DNA from: an uncultured Flavobacteriaceae bacterium
Lineage (GTDB): Bacteria; Bacteroidota; Bacteroidia; Flavobacteriales; Flavobacteriaceae
Direction: 5' to 3'
Length of the DNA: 43,206 nt
NCBI GenBank assembly: GCA_905479835.1
Contig: CAJQNZ010000027.1
Location: 1-43,206 of the forward strand
Numbering within the stretch: the stretch's first letter is position 1; the number at the start of each line of letters is the position of its first letter. Made by a program: the position numbers and the translations under genes. The notes under the pieces were generated by a model that was not told the origin of the DNA, ran no database searches, and saw nothing but the letters and a program-made list of their open reading frames with translations. Below, piece by piece: positions 1-10,622 of the stretch.

Positions 1-277
1 TTTTGCATCTGCCTTGTCAGTTTTTATTTTTGATAATTTCATTTGACTAAATCGCTTTACAGATAATGGGTTTTCTACTGAAACCATAATAGTGTTTTCT
101 ACTAAAAAATAGGCTAATTGATAATGATAATAACCTGTAGACTCCATCACACAATGACTCTTATTGTCAAGTATTTTAAGGAAATTTTTAAATCCTTTTT
201 CTGTGTTTTTAAACTGATAATGAACTCCTCTTGACTCATTAGATCAAAGACATCTTTACTAATGTTTATTTATTCAT
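1..277 (-). pseudogene. IS110-family transposase, decayed 5' end, continues past the left edge
   Basis: Reading the minus strand from about 242 to 1 gives an open frame with MESTGYYYHYQLAYFLVEN, then NPLSVKRFSQMKLSKIKTDK and ADAK at the window edge. This is the N-terminal DEDD RuvC-like domain of IS110-family transposases: the E of MESTG and the aspartates of KTDKAD are family catalytic positions. The 5' end is broken. The ATG at 277 is followed by only two codons and a stop, the segment that should carry the first catalytic Asp (GIDISK) is shortened, and SKDVFD (about 262-245) is in a different frame from the rest. The remainder lies outside the window, so I cannot tell whether the body is otherwise intact. 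It is probably a dead copy. Confidence 0.85.
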
Positions 278-649
278 ACATTTTTATTATTTTAAATGTA
301 TTCATGATGCGCTTAGCAATTCAAAATATTGTGAATCTTTTTTCGTAATAAAATGCTTTTTGAAGGAACAAAATCTAAGATACTTTCTGCAACTTAAAAT
401 CGAGATTAACGTCTTACAGAATTGTTCGAAATGCAAGGAGAAACCGAAGTGTGAGATTCTTGAATACCTTTTAAAAAAATAAGACTGAAATAAACAAAAA
501 GAGAGGGAATTATCAATGTTGACGAAGTAAATCCTTCTCCGTATTTCTTAACCTTACTCCTCTCTTTTGTTCTTTCTGATTATATTGATAAATTTATGAA
601 ATGTAAACTTAAGACGTTTATAATTCATTGCAAGTTCTAACCTACTTAC
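278..649. other. Non-coding stretch upstream of the IS110 remnant, with a long inverted repeat
   Basis: I find no convincing gene here. An imperfect inverted repeat has arms at 495-506 (CAAAAAGAGAGG) and 559-569 (CCTCTCTTTTG) around a 52-nt interior; the interior holds a smaller GAAG/CTTC pair. The stretch lies directly 5' of the transposase remnant, where IS110-group elements carry the non-coding end that encodes their bridge RNA. Some of it may therefore be the former element end, but no boundary is visible. Confidence 0.35.
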
Positions 650-676
650 GAAAATCCTCGCGGATTTTCTATTCCG
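650..676 (+). terminator. Hairpin, possible terminator
   Basis: A perfect 8-bp stem (GAAAATCC / GGATTTTC, 650-657 with 662-669) closes a TCGC loop and is followed by a T-rich but interrupted tract. It could end transcription coming from the left. No intact plus-strand gene precedes it. Confidence 0.4.
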
Positions 677-750
677 TTTTTATTTGCTAACTTTAGTACC
701 TAAACACTTAACTAAATCATACTCAAACACGTTGAACTTAATTTAAAAAA

Positions 751-2397
751 ATGAATAAACATTTATATTTCTTTTACATCGTTTTATTTTTTTCAACCTC
801 TTGTCAAAAAGATAATTTAAATGCCGATATCATTATTAAGAACGCCAAAATTTGGACTGGTGATTTAGACAAACCTAATGCTGAGGCTATGGCAATTAAA
901 GGTGACTCAATTATAGCTATTGGTTCATTTGAGGAATTAATAAAATTTAAAGGACAAAACACAGAGATTAATGACATTCATGGTAATTTTATCACTCCTG
1001 GATTTATAGATACTCACGTACATTTATTAATGGGTGGAAATAGTCTCCTAAATGTTCAACTAAGAAATGCTAATACAAAGGAGGAATTCATTAAAAGAAT
1101 AGCTTTATTTTCGAAAGATTTAAAACCCAATCAATGGATTGTTGAAGGGAACTGGGATCACACACTTTGGGGAGGAGAACTTCCATCAAAGGAATGGATT
1201 GATGAATTCACAAAAGAAAAACCCGTTGCTATATACAGAATGGATGGCCATATGATTTTAGCCAATTCTGCTGCTTTAAAAATTGCTGGAATTGACAGAA
1301 ATACCCCAAAAATAAAAAATGGCGAAATCGTTAAAAATCCTGACGGAACACCAACTGGAATTCTCAAAAGTGAGGCTATGTATTTAGTACTTAACAAAAT
1401 TCCTGCTTTGACAGATTACCAAAAAGAAAAAGCTATAAAACATGCTCAAGAATATCTGCTTTCTAATGGAGTTACAAGTATTCATGATGTTGACAGTTTA
1501 GGAGGCTTTAGCATTCTAAAAAAAATACATACTAATAACCAATTGGCTATTCGTGTCTATTCCGCAGATCCATTACATAATTGGAATGTACTTTCGGAAG
1601 AAAAAAAAATAGATAATAAATGGCTGAAAAACGGTCTTCTCAAAGGTTTTGTAGACGGCTCTCTTGGTTCGCACTCAGCTGCTTTCAAAGAACCTTATTC
1701 AGACAAGCCTGAAGACAGCGGGATTTTAACAGCAAATATTGATAGCCTTAAAACATGGATTACAAAAGCGGACAATAAAAATTTACAAATAACTGTTCAC
1801 GCAATTGGAGATAAAGCAAACAATACATTATTAAATACTTACCAAGCTGTTATTCAATTAAATGGGAATAAAGACCGTAGATTTAGAATTGAGCATGCTC
1901 AACATTTAGACAAAAATGATATTAGCCGTTTTTCAGATTTAAATGTAATTGCAAGTATGCAGCCTTATCATGCTATTGACGATGGAAGATGGGCAGAAAA
2001 CCTAATCGGTAAAGAACGAATTCAGACAACCTATCCCTTTAAATCTTTAATAGATGCAAATACAACCTTAGTATTTGGTAGTGATTGGCCTGTTGCACCT
2101 GCTTCACCTCTATATGGTATTTATGCAGCTGTAACTCGGCAAACTTTAGACAATAAGAATCCCAATGGTTGGGTTCCTGAACAAAAGATAAATGTGGAAC
2201 AAGCATTAATAGCTTATACCAAAAATGCAGCTTTTAGTTCATTTGATGAAAAAATAAAAGGAACATTAGAAAAAGGAAAACTTGCAGATTTTGTTGTTTT
2301 AAATGAGGATTTGACAACAATAAAACCTGAAAAAATCAAGAATGTTATAGTTTTACAAACATATGTTGGCGGAAAGATGGTTTTTAGTAGAAATTAA
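751..2397 (+). CDS. Amidohydrolase family lipoprotein (YtcJ/Amidohydro_3-like)
   Basis: The 548-residue protein has the architecture of the amidohydrolase 3 group (YtcJ/NfdA-like metal-dependent hydrolases). Visible metal-site motifs are DTHVHL (HxH at residues 89-91), HAIGD (about 350), EHAQH (about 380) and the GSDWPVAP loop (about 443-450). The N-terminus is a hydrophobic signal ending in STSC (Cys18), which suggests a lipoprotein. Length fits the family. It appears to be a single-gene unit, about 100 bp before trmD, which has its own -7 box. The substrate cannot be told from sequence; relatives hydrolyse formamides or cyclic amides. The class assignment is solid, the specificity unknown. 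Confidence 0.85.
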   Translation: MNKHLYFFYIVLFFSTSCQKDNLNADIIIKNAKIWTGDLDKPNAEAMAIKGDSIIAIGSFEELIKFKGQNTEINDIHGNFITPGFIDTHVHLLMGGNSLLNVQLRNANTKEEFIKRIALFSKDLKPNQWIVEGNWDHTLWGGELPSKEWIDEFTKEKPVAIYRMDGHMILANSAALKIAGIDRNTPKIKNGEIVKNPDGTPTGILKSEAMYLVLNKIPALTDYQKEKAIKHAQEYLLSNGVTSIHDVDSLGGFSILKKIHTNNQLAIRVYSADPLHNWNVLSEEKKIDNKWLKNGLLKGFVDGSLGSHSAAFKEPYSDKPEDSGILTANIDSLKTWITKADNKNLQITVHAIGDKANNTLLNTYQAVIQLNGNKDRRFRIEHAQHLDKNDISRFSDLNVIASMQPYHAIDDGRWAENLIGKERIQTTYPFKSLIDANTTLVFGSDWPVAPASPLYGIYAAVTRQTLDNKNPNGWVPEQKINVEQALIAYTKNAAFSSFDEKIKGTLEKGKLADFVVLNEDLTTIKPEKIKNVIVLQTYVGGKMVFSRN

Positions 2398-2487
2398 AAC
2401 TAAGCACAACAAAGAACTCTACTACCAAAAAAACATAATGCACATAAAGTTCGTTGATTACACTAGGTACAGATTTGCAAAAAAAAG

Positions 2488-2495
2488 TATCTTTG
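2488..2495 (+). promoter_or_regulatory. Candidate trmD -7 box abutting the start codon
   Basis: TATCTTTG matches the Bacteroidetes -7 consensus TAnnTTTG exactly and ends 4 bases before the trmD ATG. A transcript from it would start at or within a few bases of the ATG, so the mRNA may be leaderless. I see no TTG 19-21 bases upstream, so this rests on the -7 box alone. Confidence 0.45.
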
Positions 2496-2499
2496 CTGC

Positions 2500-3189
2500 A
2501 TGCGAATAGATATCATTACTGTTTCTCCAGAATTAATTAAAAGCCCATTTGAACATTCCATTATTAAACGTGGGATTGATAAAGGAATGGCAGAAGTTCA
2601 TTTCCATGATTTGAGAAAATATGCCTTGAATAGCTATGGTAAAATAGATGATTATCAATTTGGCGGAGGCGCTGGAATGGTATTGATGATTGAACCTATT
2701 GACAAATGTATCTCAGAACTACAAGAACAACGCACTTATGATGAGATCATATATATGACTCCAGATGCTAAAACACTAAATCAGCAAACAGCCAATACTT
2801 TATCATTGTCCAAAAATATCATTATTCTTACTGGTCATTATAAAGGAGTGGATCAACGAGTACGCGATGCATTTATTACTAAAGAAATCTCAATAGGTGA
2901 TTATGTATTAAGTGGGGGAGAACTTGCAGCAGCCGTTCTATGTGATGCCATAATTCGGTTGATTCCAGGAGTACTAGGAGATGAAACATCTGCACTTACA
3001 GACTCTTTCCAAGATAACTTATTATCACCTCCTGTGTATACACGACCTTCAGAATACAAAGGGCTGAAAGTTCCAGAAATATTGCTTTCTGGAAATTTTC
3101 CAAAAATAGAAACATGGAGATCTGAAAAAGCCATAGAACACACAAGAAATATCCGTCCTGACCTATTGGAAAATAGTAGAGAAAATTAA
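2500..3189 (+). CDS. trmD: tRNA (guanine-N1)-methyltransferase TrmD
   Basis: TrmD uses S-adenosylmethionine to methylate N1 of G37, next to the anticodon, in tRNAs reading CNN-type codons, which prevents +1 frameshifting. The 229-residue product shows the N-terminal [13 protein letters not shown] start, the [16 protein letters not shown] segment, and the trefoil-knot SAM-binding loops [11 protein letters not shown] (about 109-119) and [15 protein letters not shown] (about 131-145). Length is normal for the family. rplS follows after 113 bp; trmD and rplS are neighbours in many bacteria, but here rplS has its own strong promoter. No oddities in the coding sequence. Confidence 0.97.
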   Translation: MRIDIITVSPELIKSPFEHSIIKRGIDKGMAEVHFHDLRKYALNSYGKIDDYQFGGGAGMVLMIEPIDKCISELQEQRTYDEIIYMTPDAKTLNQQTANTLSLSKNIIILTGHYKGVDQRVRDAFITKEISIGDYVLSGGELAAAVLCDAIIRLIPGVLGDETSALTDSFQDNLLSPPVYTRPSEYKGLKVPEILLSGNFPKIETWRSEKAIEHTRNIRPDLLENSREN

Positions 3190-3202
3190 CTCCAAAAAAT
3201 AG

Positions 3203-3232
3203 TTGTAAAAACAAACTTATTTTTTAAATTTG
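3203..3232 (+). promoter_or_regulatory. rplS promoter
   Basis: TTG (3203-3205) is separated by 19 nt from TAAATTTG (3225-3232), a perfect fit to the Bacteroidetes primary sigma promoter. Transcription should begin near 3239, leaving a leader of about 64 nt before the rplS ATG at 3303. Confidence 0.7.
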
Positions 3233-3254
3233 CACACGCTAAAATCAACCGCTG

Positions 3255-3290
3255 ACGAAAATCGTGAATGTTGCCTTTAGGACAACCATT
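3255..3290 (+). promoter_or_regulatory. Structured rplS leader, candidate bL19 autoregulatory RNA
   Basis: Two hairpins sit in tandem between the predicted start site and the rplS ATG. Hairpin 1: ACGA (3255-3258) with TCGT (3262-3265), AAA loop. Hairpin 2: AATGTTGCC (3267-3275) with GG-a-CAA-c-CATT (3280-3290), 9 pairs with two single-base bulges and a UUUA loop. The arrangement is what a ribosomal-protein leader looks like. I recall that bL19 leader motifs have been described in Flavobacteria, but could not test this sequence against that model. Confidence 0.55.
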
Positions 3291-3302
3291 AAAAAAAATA
3301 CA

Positions 3303-3656
3303 ATGGAAAGTTTAATAAAATTTGTTCAAGACGAATTTGTAACAAGAAAAGATTTTCCTGACTTTGGAGCAGGAGATACAGTTACAGTATACTACGAAAT
3401 TAAAGAGGGAGAAAAAATACGTACACAGTTCTTTAGAGGTGTTGTAATTCAACGTAAAGGTTCAGGTAGTTCTGAAACTTTCACGATCAGAAAAATTTCT
3501 GGTACAGTAGGTGTTGAACGTATCTTCCCTGTAAATTTACCAGCACTTCAGAAAATTGAAGTTAACAAGCAAGGAAAAGTAAGAAGAGCACGTATCTATT
3601 ACTTTAGAGGATTGACTGGTAAAAAAGCAAGAATAAAAGAAGTAAGAAGAAAATAA
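3303..3656 (+). CDS. rplS: 50S ribosomal protein L19 (bL19)
   Basis: bL19 sits at the 30S-50S interface of the ribosome. The product begins MESLIKFVQDEFVTRKDFPD and carries the hallmark FRGVVIQRKGSG, FTIRKISGTVGVERIFPVN and RRARIYYFRGLTGKKARIKE segments. I place the start at 3303, giving 117 residues, the usual flavobacterial length. An in-frame ATG at 3264 would add 13 residues but lies in the leader hairpin region and has no homologous counterpart. The gene is monocistronic: its own promoter is at 3203-3232 and a strong terminator at 3679-3710. The leader may mediate feedback by bL19. Confidence 0.97.
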   Translation: MESLIKFVQDEFVTRKDFPDFGAGDTVTVYYEIKEGEKIRTQFFRGVVIQRKGSGSSETFTIRKISGTVGVERIFPVNLPALQKIEVNKQGKVRRARIYYFRGLTGKKARIKEVRRK

Positions 3657-3678
3657 TTTTTTCTTTTCTTAAATTTTA

Positions 3679-3710
3679 AAACCCGAATTGTAATAACAAT
3701 TCGGGTTTTT
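3679..3710 (+). terminator. rplS terminator
   Basis: A 13-bp perfect stem (3679-3691 with 3696-3708, core ACCCGAATTGT) closes an AATA loop and runs into a T-tract. It lies 23 bases after the rplS stop and is a textbook intrinsic terminator. Confidence 0.93.
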
Positions 3711-6579
<2,869 letters not shown>

Positions 6580-6599
6580 ATACTTTTTTTTCAAATTAT

Positions 6600-6628
6600 A
6601 AAGCATCAACCTAGTTGATGCTTTTTTT
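6600..6628 (+). terminator. icd terminator
   Basis: AAAGCATCAAC (6600-6610) pairs with GTTGATGCTTT (6614-6624) around a 3-nt loop, followed by a T-tract. It starts 20 bases after the icd stop and only 15 bases before the murQ start. Confidence 0.92.
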
Positions 6629-6630
6629 AG

Positions 6631-6638
6631 TACTTTTG
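6631..6638 (+). promoter_or_regulatory. Candidate murQ -7 box abutting the start codon
   Basis: TACTTTTG matches TAnnTTTG exactly, directly after the icd terminator and 4 bases before the murQ ATG. As at trmD, the mRNA would begin at or near the ATG. There is no TTG at the expected -33 distance; the region that should hold it is the icd terminator stem. Confidence 0.4.
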
Positions 6639-6642
6639 ATTC

Positions 6643-7455
6643 ATGGATTTCGAAAAAACTACTGAACAATCTTCTCATTATGATGCTCTTGAAACTATGA
6701 GCGTCCAAGAATTATTAAGTAATATTAATAATGAAGATAAAAAAATAGCTTCGGCAGTAGAAAATACGATCCCTCAAATAGAAGTATTGGTACAAGAGAT
6801 TGTTGCTAAATTAAAAAAAGGTGGACGTCTTTTTTATATAGGTGCTGGAACAAGTGGACGACTCGGTATTCTTGATGCTTCTGAATGCCCTCCTACTTTT
6901 GGAGTGTCAGATACTATAGTTATTGGATTGATTGCAGGAGGAGATAAAGCCATCAGAAAAGCTGTAGAAAATGCAGAAGATTCTACAACGCAAGGCTGGA
7001 AAGATTTACAATCACATTCCGTTTCAGAAAAAGATATTGTTATAGGAATTGCTGCCTCTGGTACAACTCCTTATGTAGTTTCAACTTTAAAAATATGCAA
7101 TAAAAATAATATCTCAACTGGATGCATAACTATGAATGAAAATAGTCCACTTGCACTTGCAGCACAGTTCCCAATTGTATGTGTTGTAGGACCTGAATTC
7201 GTAACTGGAAGTTCAAGGATGAAAGCGGGAACTGCGCAAAAATTGATTCTCAATATGATTTCTACAACTACCATGATTCAACTTGGAAAAGTAAAAGGAA
7301 ATAAAATGGTTGACATGCAATTATCTAATGAAAAATTAATAGATCGAGGTTCAAAAATGATAGTTGATGCATTAAAGATCGACTATAATACAGCAAGTGC
7401 TTTATTATTAAAATACGGAAGTGTAAGAAATGCAATCCATAAATACAATGAGTAA
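6643..7455 (+). CDS. murQ: N-acetylmuramic acid 6-phosphate etherase MurQ
   Basis: MurQ cleaves the D-lactyl ether of MurNAc-6-phosphate to GlcNAc-6-phosphate, a step in recycling peptidoglycan sugars. The SIS-domain signature GAGTSGRLG begins at residue 67 and continues into LDASECPPTFG; Glu81 and Glu112 (VENAED) correspond to the two catalytic glutamates of the family. GPEFVTGSSRMKAGTAQK is the second family block. At 270 residues it is somewhat shorter than the E. coli enzyme but normal for Flavobacteria. The start lies close behind the icd terminator. It overlaps the next gene by 8 bases, so the two are probably translationally coupled. Confidence 0.95.
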   Translation: MDFEKTTEQSSHYDALETMSVQELLSNINNEDKKIASAVENTIPQIEVLVQEIVAKLKKGGRLFYIGAGTSGRLGILDASECPPTFGVSDTIVIGLIAGGDKAIRKAVENAEDSTTQGWKDLQSHSVSEKDIVIGIAASGTTPYVVSTLKICNKNNISTGCITMNENSPLALAAQFPIVCVVGPEFVTGSSRMKAGTAQKLILNMISTTTMIQLGKVKGNKMVDMQLSNEKLIDRGSKMIVDALKIDYNTASALLLKYGSVRNAIHKYNE

Positions 7456-7669
7456 TTCCAAAGAAACAATTTTTAAAGGTGTGAAATACATTGCAATTTC
7501 AACAATATTCTTTTTTTTAGGACCTGTAATTCTTTCCATAGGATTTAGAGCAAAAGAAGATGGAATATATACTTGGTTAGTGATCGGTATTATACTTTCA
7601 CTTGGAGCTATTATTATTTCATTACTTGGTTTACGGACAATCGTTAAAGGTATTTTTCAAGACAAATGA
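7448..7669 (+). CDS. Small two-helix membrane protein, DUF6095-like
   Basis: A 73-residue protein with two hydrophobic helices (IAISTIFFFLGPVILSIGF and YTWLVIGIILSLGAIIISLL) separated by a short charged loop, and a short basic tail. It resembles the DUF6095 small membrane proteins that follow murQ in many Flavobacteriaceae; function unknown. I choose the ATG at 7448, which overlaps the murQ stop by 8 bases, over one at 7430 that would add six residues inside murQ. It in turn overlaps the next gene by 4 bases (ATGA), so the three form a tight operon. Confidence 0.8.
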   Translation: MSNSKETIFKGVKYIAISTIFFFLGPVILSIGFRAKEDGIYTWLVIGIILSLGAIIISLLGLRTIVKGIFQDK

Positions 7670-8718
7670 ATCTGAAAAAATTATTTTCTTTTTTTTCAAA
7701 TTGGGAATATTGGCCTATCCATATGTTCTATATTCCAAATATACCTTATGGAATTTATCTAGCCATTAAGTCAAAAAGTTTAGTGTTTTACTCAGCCGTA
7801 AATCCTGGTATAAAAAGTTCAGGAAATGGTACAGAATCTAAATATCAAACCGTTCAATTGATTCCTAAAAAATACAGACCAAAATCTGTTTTAGTAATTC
7901 CAAATGATGATTTTAATGAAGTACTTAAAAACATAAAAAAAGAAGGGATTGAATTTCCCCTTATTGCAAAACCAGATATAGGTTTTAGAGGATTATTGGT
8001 AAAAAAAATAAGTTCTGAAAATGAATTAAAAAACTACCTTACTTCATATCCTATAAAGATTATCATTCAAGAATTCATTCCATTTACAAATGAATGCGGT
8101 TTATTTTATTATAGGTTACCAGACAATCAGGAAGGCAAAATCACATCCATAACATTAAAAAAATTTCTTACTATAAAAGGTAATGGCGTATCAACTATTT
8201 CTGAACTTATTTTACAGAATGATCGCGCGAAAATGTATTTTAATATTCTCAAAGAAATTCATCAAGAAAAATTAAATTCTGTTTTAGAAAAAGACATTGT
8301 ATTCTTATTAAATGACATTGGAAATCATGCTAAAGGAACTCAGCTTATAAGTGGCATGCATCTAATAAACAAAAACTTAACTGAAGTTATTGATACTATT
8401 AATAAACAAATTGAAGGGTGGTATTACGGAAGATTAGATATAAAATATGATTCTATTGAAGGATTGGAAAGAGGTGAAAATTTTAAAATTTTAGAAATAA
8501 ATGGAATTATATCAGAACCTACACACATTTATGACACAAAAAAATACACCTATTTTCAAGCTTTAAAAATCTTACGAGAACATTGGAAAATCATGTATGA
8601 AATCAGCAAAATAAACCGAAAAATAAAACCATCTAATTTCACAACTACCAACGACTTTATAAAAGAAGTAAGAGATTTAAAAAATTACACTAACAAAGTA
8701 AAAAAAATAAGTGTTTAA
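7666..8718 (+). CDS. ATP-grasp protein, D-Ala-D-Ala ligase-like
   Basis: The 350-residue protein looks like an ATP-grasp ligase. FPLIAKPDIGFRGLLVKKI (about 102-120) fits the ATP-binding strand with its Lys and flexible loop, IIQEFIP (about 135) the next strand, and GRLDIKYDS with FKILEINGI (about 258-285) the metal-binding end with a characteristic E-x-N. Such proteins join a carboxylate to an amine or thiol at the cost of ATP. Homologues are often labelled D-alanine-D-alanine ligase-like, but the overall match is weak and the substrate unknown. It starts in a 4-base overlap with the previous gene, which places it in the murQ operon and hints at a cell-wall role; that last step is inference. 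Confidence 0.7.
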   Translation: MNLKKLFSFFSNWEYWPIHMFYIPNIPYGIYLAIKSKSLVFYSAVNPGIKSSGNGTESKYQTVQLIPKKYRPKSVLVIPNDDFNEVLKNIKKEGIEFPLIAKPDIGFRGLLVKKISSENELKNYLTSYPIKIIIQEFIPFTNECGLFYYRLPDNQEGKITSITLKKFLTIKGNGVSTISELILQNDRAKMYFNILKEIHQEKLNSVLEKDIVFLLNDIGNHAKGTQLISGMHLINKNLTEVIDTINKQIEGWYYGRLDIKYDSIEGLERGENFKILEINGIISEPTHIYDTKKYTYFQALKILREHWKIMYEISKINRKIKPSNFTTTNDFIKEVRDLKNYTNKVKKISV

Positions 8719-8956
8719 CTGCTTTATAAAAATACACTTGCATTCATTTAAAAGTGAGATTTTAATTTATTTCGTCATTATCAACAAAACCTTACTGTAA
8801 CCAAACACATAAAATCAACTGCTTTTATGTACTCTGCTCCATTTAAAATAATAAATACAATCACACCAATCAATTGTTTAATAGATAGTTGTATCAACAA
8901 ATAACGTTGTTTAAATACAATCTTATAATCTTTGGCATGCTAATTGAAAATAGTAT

Positions 8957-8982
8957 TATAAGCGGAAGTCGAAAAGCTTATA
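8957..8982 (+). promoter_or_regulatory. 5' hairpin ahead of the exported repeat protein
   Basis: TATAAGC (8957-8963) and GCTTATA (8976-8982) form a perfect 7-bp stem with a 12-nt loop, 28 bases before the ATG at 9011. It could be an operator or a leader structure. Just upstream, AATCTTTG (about 8928-8935) is one mismatch from a -7 box. The rest of the 292-bp gap (8719-9010) shows nothing I recognise. Confidence 0.35.
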
Positions 8983-9010
8983 GAGTAGACATAACCCTAA
9001 ACCATATATT

Positions 9011-9688
9011 ATGCAAAAAGGGATACTATTACTAGTAACAATGTTCTTGATGGTTTCAACAGTTGAAGCCAACAATAGCGACAAAAACAACAGTCGAAAG
9101 GGTTATTCTAGCATTTACAATGCTGAACCAGTCGAGTTTATAGAACGTGGAATTAAATTCTATGTTTTTTTAGATGGGGATTTTGATTTTAATACAAGGC
9201 CTGGAAATTACCATAGTGCTTACTTCAAAAAAGGAAAGAAAAGAAAACATCACGCTAAAAAGAATTTCTTTAAAGGAATAAAGATTGAAAAAGATTATAG
9301 AGGGAATATTCGAAGAATAGGAAATGTTTCTATTGATTATAATAGATATGGAAACGTATCTCGAATCGGATCAATAGATGTCGATTATAGATTTAGGAAC
9401 GTTTCAAGAGTTGGTAATCTTACCATACAATATAATCGTAGAGGAAACATCCAATATTATGGTAAAGTGAAAAGTCTACATAGATATAGCCATAGATATA
9501 GAAACTGGAATTCAAGAGAATACAACTATTATGACAGGTTTTTTTCTCAATCCAATTTCAATACTAATTATGAATCATTTGATGAGGATGACAACTATAT
9601 GTATTATAGATCTAGAGCTGTCAGCAAAGATGAAAAAGGGGCTATTATCAAACGAAAAAAACAGATTGATAAAAAGTCTAGAAGATAA
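9011..9688 (+). CDS. Exported repeat protein of unknown function
   Basis: I do not recognise this 225-residue protein. It has a clear signal peptide (MQKGILLLVTMFLMVSTVEA) and a mature part that is very basic and rich in Tyr, Arg and Asn. Residues about 97-157 hold at least three imperfect repeats of roughly 22 residues built on YxRxGNVSRIGxIxVDY (IDYNRYGNVSRIGS, VDYRFRNVSRVGN, IQYNRRGNIQYYGK). These should form a short run of beta hairpins. A cluster KKGKKRKHHAKK lies before them and the C-terminus is again basic. Periplasmic or surface location is likely. It is monocistronic, with a leader hairpin before it and a terminator after it. A second frame inside its 3' end (9531) is a shadow. Confidence 0.75.
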   Translation: MQKGILLLVTMFLMVSTVEANNSDKNNSRKGYSSIYNAEPVEFIERGIKFYVFLDGDFDFNTRPGNYHSAYFKKGKKRKHHAKKNFFKGIKIEKDYRGNIRRIGNVSIDYNRYGNVSRIGSIDVDYRFRNVSRVGNLTIQYNRRGNIQYYGKVKSLHRYSHRYRNWNSREYNYYDRFFSQSNFNTNYESFDEDDNYMYYRSRAVSKDEKGAIIKRKKQIDKKSRR

Positions 9689-9704
9689 TGAAAAAGAGAC
9701 GTTT

Positions 9705-9742
9705 AAAAATCCTGAGTTATGTAAATAACTTGGGATTTTTTT
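9705..9742 (+). terminator. Intrinsic terminator
   Basis: AAAAATCCTGAGTTAT (9705-9720) pairs with ATAACTTGGGATTTTT (9725-9740), 16 pairs including two G-U, loop GTAA, followed by more T. It ends the 9011-9688 gene and insulates the parA operon. Confidence 0.9.
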
Positions 9743-9854
9743 TGTCAAAAATAAACCTGTAAATATTAATAAATAGCTAACAACTATTACTTCTTTAGAT
9801 TTTTATAAATCATAAATAATTGTATTTTTACACAATAACAACCTCAATAATTAT

Positions 9855-10622
9855 ATGGGAAAAATAATAGCAATTGCTAATCAAAAAGGGGGTGTGGGTA
9901 AAACAACTACTTCTGTAAATCTTGCTGCGTGCCTTGGTGTATTGGAGCAAAGAGTTTTATTGATTGATGCAGACCCACAAGCTAATGCTTCTTCAGGACT
10001 AGGTATAAATGTCGATGAAGTCATCTCAGGTACCTATCAGATACTTGAGCACACAATCTCAGCAAAAGACGCAATTGTAAAAACCAGTTCACCCAATGTT
10101 GATATCATTCCTGCTCATATTGATTTAGTAGCAATTGAAATAGAACTTGTTGATAAAGAAGAACGAGAATACATGCTTAAAAAAGCATTACAAGAAGTTG
10201 TAAATTCTTACGATTATATTTTAATTGACTGTGCTCCTTCTCTAGGCTTAATCACATTGAATTCATTGGTTGCTGCTGATGCAGTTATCATCCCTATACA
10301 ATGTGAATATTTTGCACTTGAAGGATTAGGAAAACTACTAAATACAATAAAAGGAGTTCAAAAAGTTCACAATCCAGCACTTGATATAGAAGGTTTATTA
10401 TTAACGATGTACGATTCTCGTTTACGTCTTTCCAATCAAGTTGTAGAAGAAGTGAAAAAGCATTTTGACAACATGGTTTTCAAAACTATTATCCAACGAA
10501 ACGTTCGATTAAGTGAAGCTCCAAGCCATGGTGAAAGTATTATAAAATATGACGCTACAAGTAAAGGTGCTGATAATTATCTTAATTTAGCAAATGAAAT
10601 TCTTAAAAAGAATAAAAAATAA
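9855..10622 (+). CDS. parA: Chromosome partitioning ATPase ParA (Soj)
   Basis: ParA is the Walker-type ATPase that, with ParB bound at parS, segregates the replicated chromosome origin. The deviant Walker A motif KGGVGKTT is at residues 10-17, DADPQANAS about 40-48, and the Walker B DYILIDCAPSLGL about 119-131. The 255-residue length is typical of chromosomal Soj-type proteins. It opens an operon running to the WbqC gene; its stop and the parB start share one base (TAATG), which suggests coupled translation. No parS-like palindrome was noticed in the window. Confidence 0.96.
   Translation: MGKIIAIANQKGGVGKTTTSVNLAACLGVLEQRVLLIDADPQANASSGLGINVDEVISGTYQILEHTISAKDAIVKTSSPNVDIIPAHIDLVAIEIELVDKEEREYMLKKALQEVVNSYDYILIDCAPSLGLITLNSLVAADAVIIPIQCEYFALEGLGKLLNTIKGVQKVHNPALDIEGLLLTMYDSRLRLSNQVVEEVKKHFDNMVFKTIIQRNVRLSEAPSHGESIIKYDATSKGADNYLNLANEILKKNKK

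Noticed and set aside
3264-3302. Upstream in-frame ATG for rplS
   Set aside because: It lies within the leader hairpins, adds 13 residues not typical of bL19, and the ATG at 3303 gives the normal 117-residue protein.
9531-9728. Overlapping plus-strand frame at the end of the repeat protein gene
   Set aside because: It runs through the terminator stem and has no coding features of its own.
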